This document shows, piece by piece, positions 24,201-32,802 of a DNA stretch of 64,000 nt. A program made the position numbers and the translations under genes. The first letter of the stretch is position 1. Every line of letters begins with the position of its first letter. The stretch spans positions 1 to 64,000 of IMG/VR virus record IMGVR_UViG_3300037164_000059; one strand, given 5' to 3'. Below the pieces are notes generated by a model. That model was not told where the DNA came from. It saw only the letters and a list, made by a program, of their open reading frames with translations, and did no database searches. Source of the DNA: a virus.

Positions 24201-25789
24201 TAAAAATCATTAGTTTCTAATGGTGCAACAGGATAACCACTTGTATCATAAGGTAATGAATTTGAAGGAAAATCTTGTTGAGCAATATTAACACTATTTG
24301 GATTAATTTTACCATCAACAGTATAAACGTATTCTGTAATATTAATGAATGGTTCAGGTATACCAATCAATAAAAACATTGATTTAATTGCTTCACGAGT
24401 TCCTTTTGATTTCCAAAAATAGTTCGTATTGTTTAATATTCTTCTCCATAATTCAATATCAATTTCTGCTGGTAAAAGATTTTCATTTAAATTTCTTTCT
24501 TCATCATTAACAGTTAAAAATCCTTGAACCAATTCATTTTCATTAACTAATGAAAAATAATCCCATCCAAATGTTCTGGACATATTTTTTATTAATTGGT
24601 CAGGTATATTATTTAATTTGTCATATGTAACTTTATTAATATAAACTAAAGAATCAATAAATTGTCTTAATTGGTCAAATTCTCTACCATAAATTCGTAG
24701 TAGTTTAGTTATTTTACCTTCTTCTGTTTGGTCATATGTTTTTAGTGAAGAAGGTGTTAAAAATCTTGCAATTAAATCCGTTTTAATTTTATCATATTTT
24801 GCACCAATTGTTAATACAATTTGTAAAAATTTTTGATAATTTGGGGTGTTTATATCTATATTATATTTATCAGATGTTGTCCAAAGCATTATTGCATCTG
24901 AATATATAATTGTACCATCATCAAGTAATGTGGGGTCTTTTAATACGAATTGAAATCCATCAGTTCCATTTCTTTGTGAAACGATATATTTTTCATAATC
25001 ATTAAGTAATGCTCGATACTCTTCAAATATAATATTGTTTGGTTTTATATGAAAATCAACATTACCTGTTTTAATTTTATAATTAGGTGTATTACCTGTT
25101 TTCATGAAAGAAAATGGGTCACCAGTAACTTGCACTTTCAAATAATATTTTGAAAGAGTATACATACTATTTGTAGAATTTCCTGTAAATCCAACTATAG
25201 GATAAAAAGATTCTGGAGTAAATGGTAACCAAACAACGTAATTATTATATGAAATATTTAAATTTTTAATATCAACATCACTTGATGTAGTTGTATTTCC
25301 TGAATTAAAGACTAATCCAAAAATATTTGTTGTAAATGCTGTTGGTATATAAAATGTAGCAGTATTTCCAGTTGCATTATATGAATAGCCAGAAAATGTT
25401 ATATTACCACCACGAACTTTTTGAGAATTTGCAAAAAGACTTCCCGGATATGCAAGAATAATATTTTGTATTGATACTCTTAAAAATTCATAAGCAGAAC
25501 CAAATCTAATAAATGTATTTAAATCTGATTTATCAAGATTCAATACAGCATTTGTTGTATATGTTTGTAATATTTGTGACTGAACATCAGTAACACCCAT
25601 TGTTTCTAATGTAACTGGACGAACAAATGAACTAAGTGTATTGGTATAGTCTATGGTTAATTTACCATCAAAATTAGATGTAACATTAAAACTTCCAAAC
25701 GTAAATATTGTTTTTGAAGGAAAGTCATTAAAAAAAGTTCCATTTAAATTTTGGTCGAGATTTGTGTTTATTACTTTTACTTTTGCCAC
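21260..25789 (-). CDS. Large tail/baseplate protein with fibronectin-like and Cys-rich C-terminus (1509 aa)
   Basis: The largest gene here. Residues about 330-520 resemble tail proteins of the P2 gpI-like baseplate group (FDQLRQFIDSLVYINKVTYD, then LWRRILNNTNYFWKSKGTRE and LIGIPEPFINITEYVY). The middle is beta-rich with two copies of an IPPIGMGNLT/IPPIGVGNLT motif. Around residues 1160-1240 is a fibronectin-like unit (GTVYNYKAVVHSDV) followed by a Pro-rich hinge. The C-terminal 150 residues are Cys-rich and end in an unusual run of five cysteines (SCCCCCGG). Translation starts with GTG at 25789; an exact GTATTTATA element lies 16 bases upstream, after a terminator. Probably a baseplate-to-fibre connector; no enzyme motif seen. 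Confidence 0.75.
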   Translation of the reverse strand: MAKVKVINTNLDQNLNGTFFNDFPSKTIFTFGSFNVTSNFDGKLTIDYTNTLSSFVRPVTLETMGVTDVQSQILQTYTTNAVLNLDKSDLNTFIRFGSAYEFLRVSIQNIILAYPGSLFANSQKVRGGNITFSGYSYNATGNTATFYIPTAFTTNIFGLVFNSGNTTTSSDVDIKNLNISYNNYVVWLPFTPESFYPIVGFTGNSTNSMYTLSKYYLKVQVTGDPFSFMKTGNTPNYKIKTGNVDFHIKPNNIIFEEYRALLNDYEKYIVSQRNGTDGFQFVLKDPTLLDDGTIIYSDAIMLWTTSDKYNIDINTPNYQKFLQIVLTIGAKYDKIKTDLIARFLTPSSLKTYDQTEEGKITKLLRIYGREFDQLRQFIDSLVYINKVTYDKLNNIPDQLIKNMSRTFGWDYFSLVNENELVQGFLTVNDEERNLNENLLPAEIDIELWRRILNNTNYFWKSKGTREAIKSMFLLIGIPEPFINITEYVYTVDGKINPNSVNIAQQDFPSNSLPYDTSGYPVAPLETNDFYFQISGDTDSGQAYLDVFRMAGFNLSSTVDNKKSWIQTGATTRIHYDTPQYYQKDSKLVINTKEVDIALDMARGIEYDVYDYIKNVDFPANNSGYTLPYSYVNISLDYTGTSNTFQLPTPYDKTQGYFEVRYNGILLNAPRIFNPPYGYGSDIPPIGMGNLTAEEVLDPEYLSADYSVSGNSFTILNGNYATNSNNRRDVIEATFIYSGGTRPVTGITIQYIVTRIKPQFPYTYIPLPSFPRGDVQVTINGIALTKGTSQFTADYIIDPNNTTGHSQIILQNTDVISFLAINPEVQVAYVEVHGSNDINARSEVVRIDSFNNSKIYFNLSANKYVYKLNYKANKASDIKFLVDGIALEPYRDYDINVMNPYEVYLPNGLRYGNVLSAYYLVGGNAAFTPVVSDSFGIGDISKLSFLEFIELIQRKMINARNRKTISDFKGGWYPALLRIYEMYLQRALLPTGDTLHSNGYTFENLYSFLSKYNAFFQKFVDQLLSATIILKKGGLLIRNTVFTKQKFMYKRGVNVSPSGTTYYYNPEPNPYDYGNSIPPIGVGNLTYRGTVQYLGDDGAMFIIKQNPEPSPIDLYVETKAGTAGIGSMINIGGKNITGLSLIREYGVMYKKSTSTTWTKHFVSGKPSTNSFSFTINGLLEGTVYNYKAVVHSDVLADTGNTLSLKTLSTPPPTPPSGKTKQSTSSSSSALYYTGGYAIQRYADVQWYGMQYRPIGSTATFNVTPTLFTNIPATSQVCNVTIVGEISNTFTVSAVCGVTPITWLTPQTPAPPTPAGITQSVTIQSTTVARTGCTIYTPTVGIPKIVVFEQNGVPQTHVVNVITCTGGYCYPTNVYQPGTITPPNAGDCYYVNICYYICKGTSAANHITCVCVKCNGTTISGWNCSVANLGKGSGYYDGSFGTKLICHSDNLQLFTCAISDNTKCASDIAELWIGGITNSVGTYTVGSPYLISETTSNISCCCCCGGKPTPE

Positions 25790-25805
25790 AGTCTTTACAA
25801 TTTAA

Positions 25806-25814
25806 TATAAATAC
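25806..25814 (-). promoter_or_regulatory. GTATTTATA late-type promoter element
   Basis: Minus-strand ATTGTATTTATATTAAATT, 16 bases before the GTG start at 25789 and immediately downstream of a terminator. Confidence 0.7.
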
Positions 25815-25823
25815 AATAAAAAG

Positions 25824-25855
25824 AAAAATCCCAAATCTAAGATTGGGATTTTTTT
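25824..25855 (-). terminator. Rho-independent terminator after the 25878-26780 gene
   Basis: ATCCCAA-tcttagat-TTGGGAT stem flanked by A and T runs on either side, 23 bases past the stop codon. It can work on both strands, but only the minus strand has an upstream gene. Confidence 0.8.
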
Positions 25856-25877
25856 GAAATTTAATTAAATTCGTTTA

Positions 25878-26780
25878 TTATAAACCATTTGTAACTGAAT
25901 TAAAGTTTTGTGTTTCGTCTAGATTCACACGTTTTTCTTTGACTTCATATAATGGCACATTACCAACATCATCTTTTATTTCATAAATATTAAATTGTTT
26001 TGTAATAACCCTATTTTCATCGTAATATGTTAATATTCCATTGTCAACATCTTTAATTTGTTCACCAGCAACAATATTAGAAAGAGTATCAATTGTATTT
26101 GCAACTAAATCGACTTCAATTACAAGTGGTGAAAAAAATGTATTTGAAATAATAATTGTTTGATTTGGATTACCAATAAATGGTGAAATATTTGGTTTTA
26201 CGTCTGAAGAACTACTTGGTGTTAATTGTAAAAATAATAAAGAACCACTATCATCAAAACGATATCTAATAGCTTTTTGACTGGTATTTCCAACATTTTC
26301 ACTAACAGGAACTACTTTATTTGAGGTTACTACATAACGAACAACATTTCTTATTTTTTTATTGGTAGTTGCATCAATATATTCAATTCGATATCCCTGT
26401 AATGCATTATTTGCTTTCATATTTGATGGTAATTGATTACTATCAAGTACAATTCCTCTTACACTTGGTAATGAAGATAATACACTACAATCAATAATTG
26501 TAGTTATGGTTTTTTTAGGTTTTATATATAATGTATAAATACCTAAATTAGAAAATACTGATGCTGGTAGTCTTAAATTATATAATCCTTCAAGAAGATT
26601 TTCATTACCAGAAATTTGTTCATCTGTTGGTAAATAATTATATGATAATATTTCAGAAGTATTTAATTTAAATATATCATTATTTAATGTTTCCCTATTA
26701 GGAATATAATTATAATAAATATCAATATCATCGATACTAACATCTGCTGGTCTTGTTATGCCAAATGTACCTACTGCCAT
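25878..26780 (-). CDS. Putative baseplate/tail structural protein (300 aa)
   Basis: A 300-residue beta-rich protein beginning MAVGTFGITRPADVSIDDID. Hydrophobic strands alternate with Asn/Ser loops. There is no enzyme motif and no membrane segment. It is isolated as a single-gene unit by its own promoter element (26797) and terminator (25824), a layout used for abundant structural proteins. Function not recognised beyond likely tail component. Confidence 0.65.
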   Translation of the reverse strand: MAVGTFGITRPADVSIDDIDIYYNYIPNRETLNNDIFKLNTSEILSYNYLPTDEQISGNENLLEGLYNLRLPASVFSNLGIYTLYIKPKKTITTIIDCSVLSSLPSVRGIVLDSNQLPSNMKANNALQGYRIEYIDATTNKKIRNVVRYVVTSNKVVPVSENVGNTSQKAIRYRFDDSGSLLFLQLTPSSSSDVKPNISPFIGNPNQTIIISNTFFSPLVIEVDLVANTIDTLSNIVAGEQIKDVDNGILTYYDENRVITKQFNIYEIKDDVGNVPLYEVKEKRVNLDETQNFNSVTNGL

Positions 26781-26796
26781 ATTATGTTTTATTATT

Positions 26797-26805
26797 TATA
26801 AATAC
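26797..26805 (-). promoter_or_regulatory. GTATTTATA late-type promoter element
   Basis: Minus-strand AACGTATTTATAAATAATA, 17 bases before the ATG at 26780. It separates this tail gene from the glycosyltransferase upstream. Confidence 0.65.
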
Positions 26806-26812
26806 GTTCGTA

Positions 26813-27658
26813 TTAAATTTTAATTTCATTTAAAACTTCCATTTCATATTTATCAATCAAAGAATAATTATGTGGAAATTCTTGTCTAACCTTATTTTTC
26901 ATTAATGTGATATTTCTATCAGTAAATTTATAACCAAACCATAAATGAGTATATTTTTTTATATCACCAGCACGTGATTTATTATATTTAACAATTAATT
27001 CGTGTGTTAATATATCATATAATTTTAAATTATAATGAATTGAAACTAAATATGCCGTTAATTCTTCCATTAAGATACTAAGATTTTTACCAGTTACTAC
27101 ACCATTTTTAATTCCTGTATGTAATTTATCAACCGCATTGAAATATATATCTCTGACCCTTTTTTTAATTCCAAAAGTGCCACAACTTGTAAATCTATTA
27201 TCATATTCATTTAAATAAATTATATCATTTTCACTTAAAAATTTTTCATTATCTTTTACAAAATCACCCATAACTATATATGAATCTTTTGCTGGTGTTA
27301 TATCTTGTACCATAATATCCCAATAATCATTATTAATGAATTCACTAAATAAATCATCGAAAATAAAAACATCAGAATCAACATGTATAATATCATCATC
27401 AATTATTTTCATTGCATCTATTTTATAGGCATTCCAAAAATTAATATCATTTTTATTTTCTTTTATAATTATTTCATCATATGGTATATATTTTATAAAA
27501 GAATTATATGCTTCTTCATTACAAATCATTGTTACATTACCATAATATTTATTTAATGTTAAATAACTTAAATAAAATGAATAAAAATTTAAAAAAACGT
27601 TTTTGTTACTATAAGGACTACCTTCTTTAAATTGTGCAAAAGATTGAATTATTTTCAT
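26813..27658 (-). CDS. Putative glycosyltransferase (GT-A, DxD)
   Basis: A 281-residue cytoplasmic protein with a nucleotide-sugar transferase pattern: an N-terminal Rossmann-like half (FYLSYLTLNKYYGNVTMICN), then IDDDIIHVDSDVFIFDDLF near residue 90, where VDSD is the metal-binding DxD. It continues TSCGTFGIKKRVRD, a typical acceptor-side loop. It resembles small bacterial glycosyltransferases of the DUF6734 type. It is embedded in the baseplate operon (its stop lies 30 bases before the next tail gene's ATG). It may glycosylate a tail protein or host surface glycan; substrate unknown. Confidence 0.72.
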   Translation of the reverse strand: MKIIQSFAQFKEGSPYSNKNVFLNFYSFYLSYLTLNKYYGNVTMICNEEAYNSFIKYIPYDEIIIKENKNDINFWNAYKIDAMKIIDDDIIHVDSDVFIFDDLFSEFINNDYWDIMVQDITPAKDSYIVMGDFVKDNEKFLSENDIIYLNEYDNRFTSCGTFGIKKRVRDIYFNAVDKLHTGIKNGVVTGKNLSILMEELTAYLVSIHYNLKLYDILTHELIVKYNKSRAGDIKKYTHLWFGYKFTDRNITLMKNKVRQEFPHNYSLIDKYEMEVLNEIKI

Positions 27659-27661
27659 ATT

Positions 27662-28108
27662 TTATGTATTACTTACTATATTAAAAAATCTACCACCAGC
27701 ATATGTCGTTAAATCAATTAAACTTTTTATATATTCTAATCTATAATTTAAATCGAATGCCGATAATTCTTGTCTTATTATAAATATGTCATTATTAATT
27801 TCTGGATTGCTAATAATATTTTCTTTATTAAAATCTTTATAATATGGCTTATTAATAAAATCTGGACTATTATATCCTTGTCCAGTAAAATTAAATGTTG
27901 TTGTTGTCGCACTTCCAATATAAGTATCAATAAATTTAATTCCACCAATATAATAAACAACAATCACATTTTCTGTTGAATTATTATAGTCAACACCATC
28001 AGTTAATGTTGAACCACCGTCAATATATTGTTGAAAAAATAGAACTCCTTTAGTATATTTTTTTAATTCCGTTAATCTACTATTTATTGTTGTGCCTGTT
28101 ATTATCAT
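27662..28108 (-). CDS. Putative baseplate protein (148 aa)
   Basis: A 148-residue beta-strand protein with no catalytic motif, lying 3 bases before the glycosyltransferase gene and 11 bases after a 73-aa gene. The operon begins with gp25-like and gp6-like genes, so it is probably a wedge or tail-end component. Family not recognised. Confidence 0.6.
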   Translation of the reverse strand: MIITGTTINSRLTELKKYTKGVLFFQQYIDGGSTLTDGVDYNNSTENVIVVYYIGGIKFIDTYIGSATTTTFNFTGQGYNSPDFINKPYYKDFNKENIISNPEINNDIFIIRQELSAFDLNYRLEYIKSLIDLTTYAGGRFFNIVSNT

Positions 28109-28119
28109 ATAATTAAATT

Positions 28120-28341
28120 TTATAATAAATTTCCAAGTCCAATTGGTTCTTCATAACCATAAGGCAAAGAATCAATCATATCTGCATCAAAAAAACCAAA
28201 ATCATGTGTTTCTTGTACAAGACAAATTTTAATGTAATAAACTGCAACTAAATTTGGAATAATAATTCTGCAATTACCTTTACATCCAGATGTTGTTCCA
28301 GTAGTTAGTGCTTGAAGTATAGTTTTTTTAATTATTTCCAT
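28120..28341 (-). CDS. Small baseplate-operon protein (73 aa)
   Basis: A 73-residue protein with a hydrophobic central strand pair (LVAVYYIKICLVQE) and a C-terminal PYGYEEPIGLGNLL. The last motif echoes the PPIGxGNL motif of the 1509-residue tail protein, suggesting a shared structural element. Its start overlaps the gp6-like stop by one base, so translation is probably coupled. Confidence 0.6.
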   Translation of the reverse strand: MEIIKKTILQALTTGTTSGCKGNCRIIIPNLVAVYYIKICLVQETHDFGFFDADMIDSLPYGYEEPIGLGNLL

Positions 28342-30188
28342 TATCCCACTTTTTTTCTTAAAAACACTGTAATATCTTTTTGTGGATATTTAATTTCAAA
28401 CATTGAATCTTGCATTGAATGAATTGTATTATTAACCACAGAAATTTCACCAGTAGTTGTATTTACTATTGGTTGTGCGATTATATTATTTGAATATTGT
28501 CCACCTACTTTATTATAAACCGTTATACCAATAACATTTATAACACCATTTGCTGCCAAAATTTCTTTTTGGAGTTGACCAAGAAATATGTCTTGATTCA
28601 TTTCATGTGTATTAATATCAAGAAAATTTATAACAAGTGTTATAATACTATTCGCAACTTGATTATCTGATATATTTTCAACATATACATCAATATCAAA
28701 TGCTAAATTAAATATTTGACCATCCCTGATTTCAATGTAATCATTAATCATTCGATATTGTGATAAATATTCTGCAATATTTGCTTTTAATAAAGAATTA
28801 CTTGTATTAGATAATTTACCATCCGAACCAATACCAAGTATTGGAATAACCACTTTATTATTTTCTTTATATGCATTGGCTCGAAATGGAGAGCCAAATT
28901 TTCCCGGCATTTTATATACCTGTAATAAGTAATCTGTTAATGTTACACTTCTTTCTTGACTTGAAAAATTATATTTGATTAATTGTCTAATTTGTTCTAC
29001 ACTCAAACCATCATTTCCACCAATTGCTGGAATTGGATTTGTTACTTTTAAACTTCTTTGTACTGTTTGGTTATAATCTTGACGAGAACCTGCTATTCTA
29101 AGATTATATGAACCAAATTGTGTAAGCACATCAGTACCGATATTTGAACTAATACCGCCACCTGTTCTATATCGTACAAATAATGTATAATTTGCTTTAA
29201 GTTTTTCACCTAAAGCAGTATTATTTAAAAAATTTTCAAGAAAATAAACATTACTTACACCTTCTTTTAGAAAACCTTCTTTAAATGCATTTACATCAGC
29301 ATCACCAGAACCAAATGTTAATTTACAATAACCTTGTGGAGTATATTCTTTAATGAATTTTTTTGTTACATCAATCCATGTTGCAGATTTCAATCCTTGT
29401 GTATTTGTATTAGCACTTGAACTTTGTGTATCTTCAACAAATACACGTTGTTGCGCTAAATAATCAACTTCAAAATATCTATTATTTGTATTATAAAATT
29501 CACTAATTGGTGGATTTGTTGTATAATTAGTTCCTTCTAAAAGTATTATATTTTCAATTTCAATTACATCTGGGTCAGGTAATGTTATACTAAAAAATGG
29601 TATTACATCTGTTGAATTAATTATTTTTTTATATATATTTGTTCCACCATTTATAACAACTTCTCTTTTAGTAACAAAATAACTTACAGGAATACCATTT
29701 GAATCTAAATTTGGTATAATTCTACGATTAGGGTCACCTAAACTACTAAATGGTGAATTCCAATCAATATTTGATTGAGTTTCAAAAATTTTACCACCAC
29801 CAATTACTTGTGCCCCCATATCTAAAACAGGATAATATGATGAGTCTGGAGCATTACCTAAAACAGGAACTACTACTGTAAAATCTACAACTGTAACACT
29901 TGGTCTTCTTGCAGGAATATTAAATCCCATATTTTTTGCAATATTAAGAATCGATGACTTTTGTTGTGCATATTCTAAAATATTTTCCTGAAACGCCCTA
30001 TCAGTATTGATACTCAAGTTATTGGCAACACCAGCATTTAAATCAATAAGCATTGCACCAACGCTTGAATCGGTAAAATCTTTAAGTACTTCAGGATACA
30101 TTTGTTTAATTAAGGAAATTAAATCCATTCTTATTTCACTAAATGTTCGTGAACCATATTGAATTATATTTGTTGTATTATTAGCCAT
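28341..30188 (-). CDS. Baseplate wedge protein (T4 gp6-like)
   Basis: A 615-residue wedge protein of contractile tails. The N-terminus (FSEIRMDLISLIKQMYPEVL, SVGAMLIDLNAGVANNLS, AFQENILEYAQQKSSILNIA) matches the helical start of T4 gp6/gpJ-type proteins. The middle includes GLSVEQIRQLIKYNFSSQER and a later beta domain (FDIDVYVENISDNQVANS). It follows gp25-like in the same operon, the normal T4 and P2 association. Firm evidence for a contractile tail. Confidence 0.88.
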   Translation of the reverse strand: MANNTTNIIQYGSRTFSEIRMDLISLIKQMYPEVLKDFTDSSVGAMLIDLNAGVANNLSINTDRAFQENILEYAQQKSSILNIAKNMGFNIPARRPSVTVVDFTVVVPVLGNAPDSSYYPVLDMGAQVIGGGKIFETQSNIDWNSPFSSLGDPNRRIIPNLDSNGIPVSYFVTKREVVINGGTNIYKKIINSTDVIPFFSITLPDPDVIEIENIILLEGTNYTTNPPISEFYNTNNRYFEVDYLAQQRVFVEDTQSSSANTNTQGLKSATWIDVTKKFIKEYTPQGYCKLTFGSGDADVNAFKEGFLKEGVSNVYFLENFLNNTALGEKLKANYTLFVRYRTGGGISSNIGTDVLTQFGSYNLRIAGSRQDYNQTVQRSLKVTNPIPAIGGNDGLSVEQIRQLIKYNFSSQERSVTLTDYLLQVYKMPGKFGSPFRANAYKENNKVVIPILGIGSDGKLSNTSNSLLKANIAEYLSQYRMINDYIEIRDGQIFNLAFDIDVYVENISDNQVANSIITLVINFLDINTHEMNQDIFLGQLQKEILAANGVINVIGITVYNKVGGQYSNNIIAQPIVNTTTGEISVVNNTIHSMQDSMFEIKYPQKDITVFLRKKVG

Positions 30189-31090
30189 TATATTATTCCC
30201 CCCAATATTTGATTGATATTATTAATTTCGTTATATTTTATTCTCAATAATTTAAAATTATTATTTTTTGTAAATAAATTTTTAATTTCGTCATTTTTTT
30301 GTCGTAATTTAAATGCAATCTTACCACCAAAATAGTTAACCAATTTTAAATGTTGCAAACCATCATATTCAATTAATAAATTTTGTTTAGGTAAATAAAA
30401 ATCATAATATAGCAAACGTTTATTCTTACAACCATCAAATGTTTTTTCTCTAATATATTTAATATTTCGTTTATCTAAATATTTTTTTATGATTATTTCG
30501 CCCTTTGATTCGTTACATAATTTACATCCTTTACCACATAAATGAGCACCAGCCATTTGTTCAAAAATACCATGTTTATTACAAATAATTTTTATTTTAT
30601 TGTTCCACCCATTATATTCAACTAATTTATAATTATATTTATTTTCGTGTATATTTTTTGCTCTATTTATAAATTCCAAATTATCTAATTTAAATATTTT
30701 ACCATTTTCATTATATCCGCAATCAGGACAACCATTACCATTTAAATGATTTGTTGGCATTTGGTTAAAAACACCATGTATTTTACAAACAATATTAACA
30801 TTAGCGTGTGAACCGCAATACTTCACTAAATTATATTCATATTTATTACCATGAATAACTTTAGACTTTTCAATAAAATTAATCGTATTCATTTTTTTAT
30901 TTTTCACACAATCAGGACAACCATTGCCATTTAAATGATTATTTGGTGTTTGTTCAAATTTACCATGCTTTGGACAAATAATTATTATTTTATTTTGTGA
31001 ACCATAATATTCAACTAAAGAATAATCATATTTATTTCCATGTATATTTATTGCTTTTTTTATAAACTCATTGGTTGTATATTTTTTCAT
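30188..31090 (-). CDS. Repeat zinc-finger (DUF723-type) endonuclease, second copy
   Basis: Three units of about 60 residues (FIEKSKVIHGNKYEYNLVKY, CPKHGKFEQ, HLNGNGCPDC) followed by a PD-(D/E)XK-like nuclease end: YYDFYLPKQNLLIEYDGLQHL. It is a paralogue of the 14301-15419 protein with one repeat fewer. It is wedged between the gp6-like gene (their coordinates meet at 30188) and a glycosyltransferase, inside an essential baseplate operon, as expected for a homing endonuclease that landed without breaking the neighbours. Confidence 0.8.
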   Translation of the reverse strand: MKKYTTNEFIKKAINIHGNKYDYSLVEYYGSQNKIIIICPKHGKFEQTPNNHLNGNGCPDCVKNKKMNTINFIEKSKVIHGNKYEYNLVKYCGSHANVNIVCKIHGVFNQMPTNHLNGNGCPDCGYNENGKIFKLDNLEFINRAKNIHENKYNYKLVEYNGWNNKIKIICNKHGIFEQMAGAHLCGKGCKLCNESKGEIIIKKYLDKRNIKYIREKTFDGCKNKRLLYYDFYLPKQNLLIEYDGLQHLKLVNYFGGKIAFKLRQKNDEIKNLFTKNNNFKLLRIKYNEINNINQILGGII

Positions 31091-31094
31091 ATTA

Positions 31095-31844
31095 TTAATT
31101 TAATTTTCCAAAATCAATTCCTTCAAATTCGTTTGGATTCATAATATTATTATCATCATAATAATTCATAATTGTTTTATTATATTCCATTGTTTGATAT
31201 ATATCAGTAAAAATTATTCCATTAGGTAATTCTTTTTTCATATTGATAAATTTAACCTCATCATTTTGATGAATAACACAATTTTTATTATAAAAAAATT
31301 CTTCTGGTAATAATATTTCTAAGCAATGAAGATATTTTTTAATTCTTAATTTTATGTCTTTATCATCATAACCATATGAAAATAAATTTTCATTATAACC
31401 ACCTAATTTAAAATAATTAAATCTACTTAATCCTATAAATCCTAAACATTCTAAATCACATAAACATATGTTATTAATGTCATTTGATAAAAATGTTTGA
31501 TATATAAAATTTATAATATTTTTATTTAATATATTATCACAATCAAAATTAATTAATACCTCTCCTGTTGAATATTTATGTGCAATATTTTTGGAATGAG
31601 ATGAATTATAATATTTTTTATTATTTATTTTAATATACCTTAATAGTCCTAAATTTATATATTCTTGAAGATTATTCGAAACAAAATTATCCATATCATC
31701 TTTAGAATCATAATTACATAATGATATTTCAAATTTATCACTATTAGAAGCATTAAATTCTTTAATTAATTCAATATTTTTAAATATAGTTAAATTTAAA
31801 AACTCTATTCTATTCATACATGTAGTACACAAAGATATTATCAT
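31095..31844 (-). CDS. Family 2-like glycosyltransferase
   Basis: A GT-A protein of 249 residues: MIISLCTTCMNRIEFLNLTI is the opening strand and loop, HSKNIAHKYSTGEVLINFDCDN holds the DxD near residue 100, and the later GLSRFNYFKLGGYNENLFSYGYDD is the acceptor/GG-Y-[DE] motif of family 2 and galactosyltransferase-type enzymes. Cytoplasmic. It lies between gp25-like and gp6-like genes (3 bases from the former), so it is co-expressed with the baseplate. Likely modifies a virion protein or a host polysaccharide; substrate unknown. Confidence 0.82.
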   Translation of the reverse strand: MIISLCTTCMNRIEFLNLTIFKNIELIKEFNASNSDKFEISLCNYDSKDDMDNFVSNNLQEYINLGLLRYIKINNKKYYNSSHSKNIAHKYSTGEVLINFDCDNILNKNIINFIYQTFLSNDINNICLCDLECLGFIGLSRFNYFKLGGYNENLFSYGYDDKDIKLRIKKYLHCLEILLPEEFFYNKNCVIHQNDEVKFINMKKELPNGIIFTDIYQTMEYNKTIMNYYDDNNIMNPNEFEGIDFGKLN

Positions 31845-31846
31845 AT

Positions 31847-32245
31847 TTAAAAATTTAAATCAATATTACCTTCTTCATTAAGTACACCTTCAGTATATAC
31901 AAACTTAATATTAACATTTAATTGACTATCAGATATTGGTTGTCCATTATCATCAACAAGTTTATTAAATGTTACAGAAGTTATTTTAATCTCTGGAATA
32001 TATAATGAAACAGTATTTTTTATTTCCTCTTCTATTTGACTTGAAGTTAAATCATCATTTGGTTCAAATATATATTTTAATAAATTTGTACCATAATCAG
32101 GTTCATAATATCTTTCATTTTTTTGTGTCAATAAAAGTAAAAGCAAGTTAGAACTATATGAATCTTTAGTTACTTGATTCATTAAAAGAAACGAATTAGT
32201 TGCTTGGTCATCTTGAAATGGATAGGTAATATTATAAGAATTCAT
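31847..32245 (-). CDS. Baseplate wedge protein (T4 gp25/GPW-like)
   Basis: A 132-residue gp25-like protein, a wedge core component of all contractile tails. Visible features: DGxG-type region replaced by the common YYEPDYGTNLLKYIFEPND, the helix SSQIEEEIKNTVSLYIPEIK, and the final strands of the fold (LNVNIKFVYTEGVLNEEGN). It heads the baseplate operon, with an exact GTATTTATA element 16 bases before the ATG, just after a terminator. Confidence 0.88.
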   Translation of the reverse strand: MNSYNITYPFQDDQATNSFLLMNQVTKDSYSSNLLLLLLTQKNERYYEPDYGTNLLKYIFEPNDDLTSSQIEEEIKNTVSLYIPEIKITSVTFNKLVDDNGQPISDSQLNVNIKFVYTEGVLNEEGNIDLNF

Positions 32246-32260
32246 TGTAATTATTTTTTA

Positions 32261-32269
32261 TATAAATAC
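32261..32269 (-). promoter_or_regulatory. GTATTTATA late-type promoter element for the baseplate operon
   Basis: Minus-strand TTAAGTATTTATATAAAAAA, 16 bases before the gp25-like ATG at 32245. A terminator hairpin lies only about 13 bases upstream, so transcription of the operon has to start here; this is the clearest functional context for the motif. Confidence 0.75.
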
Positions 32270-32278
32270 TTAATAAAT

Positions 32279-32308
32279 AAAAAATCCCGACAAACTTGCC
32301 GGGATTTA
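32279..32308 (-). terminator. Rho-independent terminator after the 32327-32791 gene
   Basis: Minus-strand AAATCCCG and CGGGATTT pair (inner CAA/TTG pairs extend the stem around single mismatches) and are followed by TTTTTTATTTATT. It lies 19 bases past the stop codon. Confidence 0.8.
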
Positions 32309-32326
32309 ATATTATTAATAATTTAT

Positions 32327-32791
32327 TTACATTTGCTTTGGTTTTCTACCTCGTTTACCTTTTGTTAATGCTTTTGCCTCATCCTCTTTTTGTTTTTTTA
32401 CATCATAAAGGCTTTTAATTGATTCATGTAATGTAATAATTGGAGCATGTCCATATTTTTCTAATACACCAGTATGTGTATTGAAATTAGGTTTCTCTAA
32501 TGAAACTGTGTCTGTTTCATTGACACTTACACCTGCAAGACATTCAACAATTGCAATTTCTTGTAAGTCTGGGGGTAATTGGTCGAAAATTTCTTCGTTA
32601 AAAATGACCGCAAAATTAATACCATTTGTTAATACCTCTACAAGGTCATTTGTTTTAACGATTTTATAAAGTTCCTTTTGTTTATTGTTACAAAGAACTT
32701 CAAATTCAAGCCAATTTTTGATTGTTGTTTTACTTTTAATTTCACCGAAAAGATTAATCATTTCTTCTGATGCTTTTTCAATTTTTGCCAT
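32327..32791 (-). CDS. Unknown protein with degenerate metallopeptidase-like pattern and AT-hook tail (154 aa)
   Basis: A 154-residue protein. The segment FDQLPPDLQEIAIVECLAGV (about residues 69-88) recalls the active-site helix of putative phage metallopeptidases, but the HExxH residues are absent, so it is not an active enzyme of that kind. The C-terminus KGKRGRKPKQM is like an AT-hook and may bind AT-rich DNA. It ends a transcript at a strong terminator; the coiled-coil gene upstream is 11 bases away. Confidence 0.6.
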   Translation of the reverse strand: MAKIEKASEEMINLFGEIKSKTTIKNWLEFEVLCNNKQKELYKIVKTNDLVEVLTNGINFAVIFNEEIFDQLPPDLQEIAIVECLAGVSVNETDTVSLEKPNFNTHTGVLEKYGHAPIITLHESIKSLYDVKKQKEDEAKALTKGKRGRKPKQM

Positions 32792-32802
32792 AATAATTAT
32801 TT

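Noticed and set aside
26534-26542. Another GTATTTATA copy inside the 25878-26780 gene
   Set aside because: It lies inside a coding sequence far from any start; a few chance copies are expected in DNA this AT-rich.
32327-32791. Active metallopeptidase
   Set aside because: The helix resembling phage metallopeptidases lacks the HExxH residues, so only a remote resemblance is noted.
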